Positions 17,191-23,979 of a stretch of DNA of 23,979 bases are shown here, piece after piece. This DNA is from Paraglomus occultum (taxonomy: Eukaryota > Glomeromycota > Glomeromycetes > Paraglomerales > Paraglomeraceae): assembly GCA_910592205.1 (NCBI GenBank), contig CAJVPJ010000478.1:1-23979 (forward strand), given 5' to 3'. The translations under genes and the position numbers were made by a program. Below the pieces are notes generated by a model that searched no databases, was not told the DNA's origin, and was given only the letters and a program-made list of their open reading frames with translations. Within the stretch, counting starts at the first letter, position 1; every line of letters begins with the position of its first letter.

Positions 17191-19694
17191 ATGTCAGATG
17201 AAACAGCTGCCCAACCTCCCCCAAACTCAGTGCCCATGGAGGGTGAGGTGCCTAACAGTGAGATAGAATTACCTGTTCATAGTCAAGAGCAAACCGAAGC
17301 TCAAGAAAGTGTACAAACGAATGATCAGTTACTTATACCCTCTACTTCAGACCCATCAACTCAATCGGTTGAACTACCTCCTGTCCCTGTTAATGAGCCC
17401 AATCATGAACCTTTTACTCAATCGTCTTCCTATGTAGAGATAAAGCCCCCAGAGATAACCCATACTAATACCAATGTTGAACCTAGCATTAATAATGATA
17501 TAACTAGTGTTTCATCAACCGTAAGCCAAGACACTACTCAAATTGAGGTTACTGGAAAAGAGCCTTCAACCTTAGGTCAAGAGACAGTTCAAAATGAAGT
17601 TACTGGGAAAGAGCCACGCAAATGGCGCCATCGTCGTTCACCTAATGATAAGAATGACAATAAAGCACCATTTAATTTACGCAGACTTTCTGATGCTGAT
17701 TTTCAAGCTTTGCCTCCAGGGTCTCGTCTGTTCCTTGGGAATTTGTCTACTCATTCTACTTCTAAGAAAGAACTTTATGACATATTCTCGCCATATGGGG
17801 AGATTTTGCAAATATCTATCAAAAATAGTTTTGGTTTCATTCAATACGATAATCCAGACAGCGTGGTCAAAGCAATTACTAAAGAAAACGGAAGAGTATT
17901 GCATGGATTGAAATTAGGTGAGGCCTTTCGTTAATTGCTATTCTCTAAACGATCAATTCATTATTTTGCTCGGTAATAAAATTTCTCGTTTTCCTTTGTA
18001 TTGTGTGTGCTTGCCTTGTGTAGGACTTGAGATTTCATATGGTAAACCATGGCACCATCCTCCGCAGGGTGAGGGACCCAAACAAGCACATGCGCACAGG
18101 CCAGACAAACATTGGGCTCAGAGAGGTTACAAAGATGAATGGTACGGAGGCGAGCGCGCCTTCTCCCCTCCACGTGGACACCAAATGCCTCCGTATACTG
18201 ATAGACGTTATGAAGAATATGAGCACCGACCAAACGAATATCGGCGTACTTCGTATGACGGCAGACCCGGTTATGAATACCAAGAACATAGAGACTACCG
18301 CACACCTCCTGATTACCGCGAAGAATATAAACCTGAACATGAATATCGACCTCGCGACGAGCGCGCCGGGTATCGGCGAGGCGCCTTTCGTGAAGAGCAC
18401 CGCGAAGAGCGATATCGAGCGAAACCTTACAGAGTCCCTTCGCGTGATTATGTCGATCGACGTCAAGGTCGAGAATATCCTCCATATCGAGGTCATGCTC
18501 ACGACGAGCCCGATGAAGACTTCCCTCTACCAAGGCGTCAGGGTAATGAGGTGCCCGAGTGTCAGATTATCGTGTTGGAAGAAATTGAACGGTAAGTATT
18601 TTTGAATAATTATTATATGTTGTCGCAAGCCATGATTTGACTTTTTTTCTTTTTTTTTCTTTACTCTTGAATAGTAATTTTATATGGCAAGTTGAAACTG
18701 CATTCCGTGAAGCAGCCATTACTGTTCACATATTACATTTGTCAAGAAAGAAGCTCCCAATACCGGCAGTAATTCGTCAAATGATCGTTGAGGGTGTGCA
18801 TGCTGTCATCTTCTTGGAACGTCATCACGAAATTACCGCACGCGTCAATATGCAGATATTTGACCAATCGCGTGCTGCACGAGACAGCAATGTAAAGTAT
18901 GACGGTATGTGTTTCGCCCGTTTACTCGCTTTGACTGTTGACTATCACAAGCTTTGTAGTTGATAAACAATTGCTGATTACGTTTTGAAACTTCCCATTG
19001 TTTAGAATATGAAAACATTAGAATTGAGGAAGCAGTCGGCCTTCTACTTCGTGCCCGGGCCATGCAAAGACCCGGTGATATTCGACCTCCTGATAATCTG
19101 TTGCTTGGCCAGCCACCAATGCAACCGCCCCAAACAATGCCGCTCGGACCTCAACCGGGAGGAGCCAACCCCAACCCAAATCTTTTGGGTAATGTTAATT
19201 TTGCTGCGCTGGCCAATCTACTCGGGAGCCTTCAACAGCAGCAGCCGGGTGCAACTGGCCAACCAGTGCAACCAGTGCCAATGATACCGCCAAATACCAT
19301 ACAACCGCCAGGTTCTATACAACCGACGCAGCCGACAGGAATGTTGCCACAACAGCAACCACCTAATATTGATGTTCAACAGCTTTTAAGACAGCTTGCT
19401 CCCCAGAATCCGGCTGTAAACGTAAACAATCAACCATCATTTATTCCAGCTCCACATCCCATAGGATCGAATCTAGCATCGAACCTGGGTCCACCACCCA
19501 CACATTTTAATCCTCCAATGGTGGGACAACCACCAAACGCTGTTCCTCCTAATACAATGCAACCCAGTATGACATTGTCCCAGCAGACGCAGCATCCCAC
19601 GTCAAATATTCCACAGTTTACAACTCAAATCAATCCACCTGCAAATGTGACTGATCTGATGGCACAATTGAATCAGTATAGCAATCAGCATTGA
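17191..19694 (+). CDS. Nab3-like RNA-binding protein (RRM, R/E/Y-rich, P/Q-rich tail)
   Basis: Four exons (17191-17917, 18024-18591, 18675-18904, 19006-19694) give 737 residues in phase; introns are 106, 83 and 101 bp, GT-AG. Layout: an acidic, Ser/Thr/Pro/Glu-rich N-terminus (1-165); one RRM (about 175-250) with RNP2 LFLGNLS and RNP1 NSFGFIQY, split by intron 1 before LEISYGKPW; a low-complexity Arg/Glu/Tyr/His region (about 265-415); a conserved domain (about 420-520) with ECQIIVLEEIERNFIWQVE, VIRQMIVEGVHAVIFL and VNMQIFDQS; and a Pro/Gln/Asn-rich tail ending LMAQLNQYSNQH. RRM followed by the QIIV..E..R domain is the Nab3 arrangement. In yeast Nab3 works with Nrd1 and Sen1 to end short non-coding RNA polymerase II transcripts in the nucleus, and its Q/P tail self-assembles. 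Whether the whole complex exists here cannot be seen. Confidence 0.88.
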
Positions 19695-20774
19695 CATCTT
19701 GCCGATGATTGAGAAAACTCTTTTCCTCGTTCCACTCCAATTTTTCGCTCATTGTTCTCATGCTTTGGTTATAGCATCCGCGTCTTATCTCTCTATCGTC
19801 TGCGATTGGGTTGCGTATTATCATCTTGGATACTAGAGTGGATGCATGTGTTGCTTTGCGTTTGTGCTGCATATTGAATAATGAGTTTGTGTGAACCTGT
19901 AATACCAAAATGTAGATAGAATTTTCTTTATTGTATAGGATGCTACGTTATTGCATATCTAATTGCTTGCCAAGTTTAGTTGTCATATGCACGAATGGGT
20001 GATTGGACAGACTTTCCATAATAGATAATATTTCTTAACTTGCAGACCCTTGATTCGGCCCGTTCGATATATTCAACCTACATCAATTTCATTCGTGCTG
20101 TCCTTTTCCTATTTCCTTCATATTATTCTCCCCAATAAATCCCCATTTGATCCTCCGGTTTATGTACATAAATATCCGCTAGCTTTGCGACACGTGATTT
20201 CTGTGTACAAAAGTAGGATGTGTTCTAAGGTTATATAGCCGAGCCGACTAACCATTTTCGCTCCCAGGCGATCTACAGTCAATGAAGAAAAAAAAAAGTC
20301 CAACAAAAATACGCCATCTATTTTTTTTTTAAAAAAAGAAAATCGTAGATGTATAGATGGTCACTTGGAATGTTTAGCATTCTGAATCAAATAAAATAAT
20401 TATATTCGTTGTACGTAGCAAGTCGGTAAGAATTGATTTTCATGCCCTGTCGAATGAATGAGAACTTTACAAAATGACCCGTTCCATTTCACGCACAAGA
20501 TTTGATACAAGGTCGAATCACAGTTTATTCCATCAAAAAAGCAAAATGTGTGCTACCAAGAAATAAAAAGAGTTTCAGTATCTGGAAAGGAGAGCTGGTG
20601 TATGATGGTTTGCAGAGTCCAATGTTTCCTGTTACGAAATGGAAGACTTGGATACGTTCCTAAGAGTCAGCAGCCGCTTTAATTACTAACAAACAGCTGT
20701 ATCGGCTTTCTGCTAACTGTTTAGAATTGACATGGAAACGCACGCCATTATTATGACATGTGCCAGGTCGATCA
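19695..20774. other. Intergenic, convergent with the cyclophilin gene
   Basis: This stretch is the space between two converging genes. No coding region recognised; open frames at 20050-20238 (plus) and 19630-19908 (minus) show no family signature. A T-run followed by an A-run lies at about 20322-20338. Confidence 0.5.
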
Positions 20775-21906
20775 TCATTCTTCGAATGCAGCAGCTCGAA
20801 TGATCTTTACATTATCTTTTGGTCTATGAATCGATGTCAGAAATTTTAGCGTCATTTATATTATTGAGTAAGAATCCCATTCGTGTCGTGCCCGGCTTAC
20901 CGATCATTAGAATCCGTTGCAACCAAACCCATACGCCTTACAATCTTCATGCCCTTGGAAACGCGGCCGAATATTGCGTGCTTGGCTTTTTGTTGAAAGC
21001 AAAATAAATTCCTCGATTAGCGTTTTATATCGATCGCTGAATATTAATATTAGCAATTACCATCTAGCCATGGAGTAGGTGCTAACGTGATGAAAAACTA
21101 CAATATAAACCGTACGATTCGTTAGTTCAAGACTGCGCGTGTTGATAAACAAACACCTTCCCATATAAGATTAGATTCGTGCCTGACTGCCGTTGGTATT
21201 AGGTCCTGAGTTTGCCATACTCAAAATTCCTGCTCCCGTGTGCTTCAAATCAGGGTGAATTTCATCTTCGAATTTGTCCCTATTTTATGTAGACGGAAAA
21301 TGTTTCAAGTTTCTTATAATAGGTAATATCTATTATAAATGGACATTGACCGCAAAGGGACAAGCTCTACGATACCCATAGATAGACGTTCCACCTCTTC
21401 CTGTGCCAGTGGGATCACCTCCTTGAATTACAAAATCCTACGTGTCCAACCGCAAATAAGTATTCGTCGGGATGGTCACCTGAAAACATATGACCATCAA
21501 TACTTACTGGAATAATTCTATGAAACTAAAGAATAGAAGAATGAGTCTGCGTAATCAAGTATAAGCGTCCCCAGTGAATCTACTTACTATGACATTGTTG
21601 TAACGACCACGTTTAGCCTATCAAGATCGTTTAGTCAACGCTTTCGTGTTTTGCTAATCCAGAACTCTCACGTATCGCTATAAGTTTTCGAAAAGAGCCA
21701 ACTCACCAATTCCCAGAAGTTCTTACAGGTCTTGGGCGCATGGTCCCAATACAACTCGATGGTTATTTCACCCTAGCGGTATATCAGACAGTAAAACAAT
21801 CAGTAATTCAAAAGTGGTTTGGAGTATTTTGGCGACAAAAAAGAGAGATATTAACCATGGAAGTGTAAAGAATCACGTACGGTCGGCCAACTTCTTCATC
21901 AGCCAT
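20775..21906 (-). CDS. Cyclophilin-type peptidyl-prolyl isomerase, PPIL1-like
   Basis: PPIL1 (fission yeast Cyp1) is a spliceosome-associated cyclophilin catalysing cis-trans isomerisation of X-Pro bonds. Nine exons on the minus strand (21856-21906, 21707-21772, 21588-21617, 21508-21525, 21376-21437, 21183-21279, 21061-21097, 20901-20985, 20775-20823) join in phase to 164 residues, the family length. Seen: [25 protein letters not shown] with catalytic Arg, encoded by an 18-nt exon; [61 protein letters not shown]; and VKIIRAA at the end. The NGSQ|FFITL junction requires a GC donor (CAG|GCACGA, intron 21098-21182); a GT alternative breaks the frame. The exon-8 junction gives WLDAKH where relatives have WLDGKH, with a weak acceptor. 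Key active-site residues (Arg, Phe/Phe, Gln, Trp, His) are present. I expect a working enzyme. Confidence 0.93.
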
Positions 21907-22791
21907 ACTCACTCGTTTTTGATGGAAAACGAAACCCAATTTTTTTCCCAATTGGTGATTTTCTAGAAAATTTTGTTGATCGTCGATCTACATGGTATTA
22001 GTATATATTAGAAATCTCTATATTTTTACATAAAGGATATTATATAAATATTTTACATTAGTTACTTATTATTATAAAATTTTACAAGAAGAACGAAGTA
22101 AAAAGCAGGATAAACATGTACCATCAAAACAAAAGGCAAAATATCTGGATAAAGAAAACAAAACTTATTATGATGTCGGAAGTCATAACTTAACAATTGA
22201 TGTGAAATTGTCTGGCAACGAGATTTTAACAGTTGATAATTTAAATTCAATCATCACATTTCATGTTCTAACACTTTGAGGTAGTTTATGATGTAAATTT
22301 AAACTTCGTAACAGCCATTTCTACGGTCCACCCTTTAGTTCTTGTCATATGCGATTTTTTTCTCCAAGTAAACTACTCACCTGTTGTTGTCTTTTTGTTT
22401 TACTAATTAATGATAGGCGAGCAATAAAGTTTTGTTACCAAGTCTAATAATCGGAGAATTTGAATAAAAGACGTCAACTGTTGCAAAAATCGCAAAGAAA
22501 CCGATTCATAAGAAAGAATGTGTGGCCCGAGCGAATGATTTCATCAATGAAATATATATCACGTGAACGATTTACGCGTTACTTATCAAATATAACGAGT
22601 ATAGCTGTTCATACCGACCATATTTAAAAATCGAACCGGTAACTTTGTCACGGAGGATAGAATTATCGGTCGGTTTTAATTTTAAAAAATTTCAAGTCAT
22701 GCTATTTTATTGTCGAGTTACGACTTCCGGCATCATTCTTCTTTTTTGCAAAGTTATTTTAAGAGCGAAATTTAACTATTGCTATGCAATT
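21907..22791. other. Gene-poor stretch with one unassigned open frame
   Basis: Upstream side of the cyclophilin gene. A plus-strand frame at 22034-22279 is open for 81 codons; its second half (KYLDKENKTYYDVGSHNLTI) reads like protein but has no ATG at its start and no family I know. The opposite strand is open at 22062-22250 as well. I would not call a gene here. Confidence 0.35.
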
Positions 22792-22873
22792 TTAAAATAT
22801 GTGGCATGAGCCACTGAGAATGAGAACATGTTTATGTTTTGAATGCGCAATATTGTCAGAAAAATTCATAAGT

Positions 22874-23089
22874 TTAGTTATTGTGCGAATTATAGAGACG
22901 TTTTGCTGGCAGAATGGCGTCCCGTAGTTTTCTTTCATAATCTGTTTCAAAAGCTCGGTATTCTTGTCCTTCAAGCTCAGCTTTTTTAGCCGCAACTTTA
23001 GCAAATTTTTTTCCAAGTTTTGGAATTTTGGCTTCTTCTTTTTTAAATTCAGTAATCTTGGATGCAAGCCTAGAGTTTAATTCTCTCAA
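22874..23089 (-). pseudogene. Coiled-coil protein remnant
   Basis: A 71-codon frame from an ATG at 23089 reads MRELNSRLASKITEFKKEEA, then KLGKKFAKVAAKKAELE, then a tail NSHNN and a stop. The heptad-like Leu/Ala spacing between charged residues indicates a coiled coil. Multicopy genes with a similar N..LRSRI..LE..NAE style are, from memory, common in Glomeromycotina. It looks truncated and stands alone, and another frame across the same stretch (22792-23067) is also open. I call it a remnant; a short intact gene is possible. Confidence 0.4.
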
Positions 23090-23979
23090 GGTGTTGATTG
23101 TTAATTAATCGTTCGACATTGTTTTATTATTACAAAATAGGATATATTCAAAAGATTAACCGCACAAAAATATTTTTAAAATTGCATTAACATGCTTAGC
23201 TTTATTGATTGTAATAATATACTATTGTCTACACCATAAGTCTAAATATCTGTGTTAGCACATTATAATCTGGTTTTCGTTTGCTATCGATATTCTGCAT
23301 AGAATAAAAATGGTTATCAGTTATATCTGTACGAAACATGCGGTGGCAAATGAATTAACAATTCCGCCAATTTGTTATACTCATTTTGTTGGTGAATATA
23401 TACCAGTCTGTCGTTACTGGTTATCTCATCATACTTTCTATCTCCTGGCTGGATAAAATAATATTTAATAATATTATTAATAGTTTTGTAATGTTAACTA
23501 ATGAGTTTCTTGTTTACCATGTACTCCTTCCTTGCTGTTTTATCAGCACTAATGCTTTTCATTTTTTTATAAATCTTCATATTAATAGCACAGTGTGTTG
23601 CGACGAAAAAAATGGCAACTTGTATTTCTCAACAATTACCCAACTGAGACAAATAAAAGCAGACTTATTTTAACTACTTTATTAAACGTAAAATTTTAAT
23701 ACAAAACTAACTAAATTTCACGAGGAACGGGGAAAGTCATGTTTTTTGTAAGACTAGTTCACAACGAGTTTTCATATATCCGATTAACATCCCCACTCTT
23801 CTACCATAAATTGCTACATGACTAACACGTAGGAATGGCGAGAGCTTGCTACTCTCTCGAGAAGCACATCTAAAAGTCTTTAAAAAAGCTAGAGATAATG
23901 TCTACGACATAGGTTCCCTCGTATGGATTCGACTTGGCCATTCCAGCCAATCTTCTTCTCTTCACTTGTTTGAAGCCTA
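23090..23979. other. AT-rich right end, one open frame running off the edge
   Basis: AT-rich DNA with no recognised gene. The plus frame at 23386-23673 is hydrophobic and unassigned. From about 23820 the base composition becomes less AT-rich. A plus-strand frame (HLKVFKKARDNVYDIGSLVW) is open to the window end, and minus-strand frames across the same bases are open too (GMAKSNPYEGTYVVD). One may be the edge of a gene lying mainly outside. Confidence 0.35.

Noticed and set aside
17961-18605. Long open frames on both strands across exon 2 of the Nab3-like gene
   Set aside because: They are out-of-frame shadows of a low-complexity Arg/Glu/Tyr exon whose own frame continues the RRM and the conserved C-terminal domain across consistent splice sites.
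1-23979. CRISPR arrays, operons, riboswitches, defence systems
   Set aside because: Nothing in the repeats has regular repeat-spacer spacing, and the gene structures with spliceosomal introns show this is eukaryotic nuclear DNA.

Overview
This is nuclear DNA of a fungus. The genes carry short spliceosomal introns (62-122 bp, most GT-AG), the DNA is AT-rich, and there are no bacterial operons or ribosome binding sites. An Nrd1/Nab3-type RNA-binding protein, an Ish1/Msc1-type protein and PEX14 point to fungi. A decayed Tyr-kinase-like kinase, a decayed 'DNxxGQNKNN' transposase and a coiled-coil remnant look like families I know from arbuscular mycorrhizal (Glomeromycotina) genomes. That placement is inference; no rRNA or other marker gene is present.

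Layout. 1-241: C-terminal part of ribose-5-phosphate isomerase. 242-4690: gene-poor, repeat-derived DNA with short direct and inverted repeats, a C-rich open frame, a frameshifted kinase fragment, and a transposase pseudogene on the minus strand with a ~90-bp TA-flanked MITE inside it. 4695-5734 (+): PEX14. 5861-6576 (-): a small protein with a NUMOD1-like segment. 6782-7542 (-): a secreted, cysteine-containing ricin-B-like (beta-trefoil) protein. 8772-9502 (+): an isoprenylcysteine methyltransferase (ICMT)-like membrane protein. 10408-11034 (+): TFIIA small subunit. 12854-14411 (+): an Ish1/Msc1-like protein with a signal peptide. 14663-16292 (+): a metaxin/Sam37-like mitochondrial outer-membrane protein. 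17191-19694 (+): a Nab3-like RRM protein. 20775-21906 (-): a PPIL1-type cyclophilin in nine exons. 21907-23979: gene-poor, with a coiled-coil gene remnant on the minus strand and an open frame at the right edge.

The genes are individually transcribed housekeeping genes (peroxisome import, transcription initiation, mitochondrial protein import, RNA processing, splicing-associated isomerase) plus two secretory-pathway proteins. They do not form a cluster or a joint pathway, and I see no convincing new multi-gene system. The more notable points are two probable GC-AG introns (PEX14 and the cyclophilin), an 18-nt micro-exon, a spliced NUMOD1-like protein without a nuclease domain, the secreted ricin-B-like candidate, the nested MITE, and a 24-bp TA-associated repeat shared by two distant loci. 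All exon structures were derived by hand from splice signals and family conservation and agree in reading phase from end to end.
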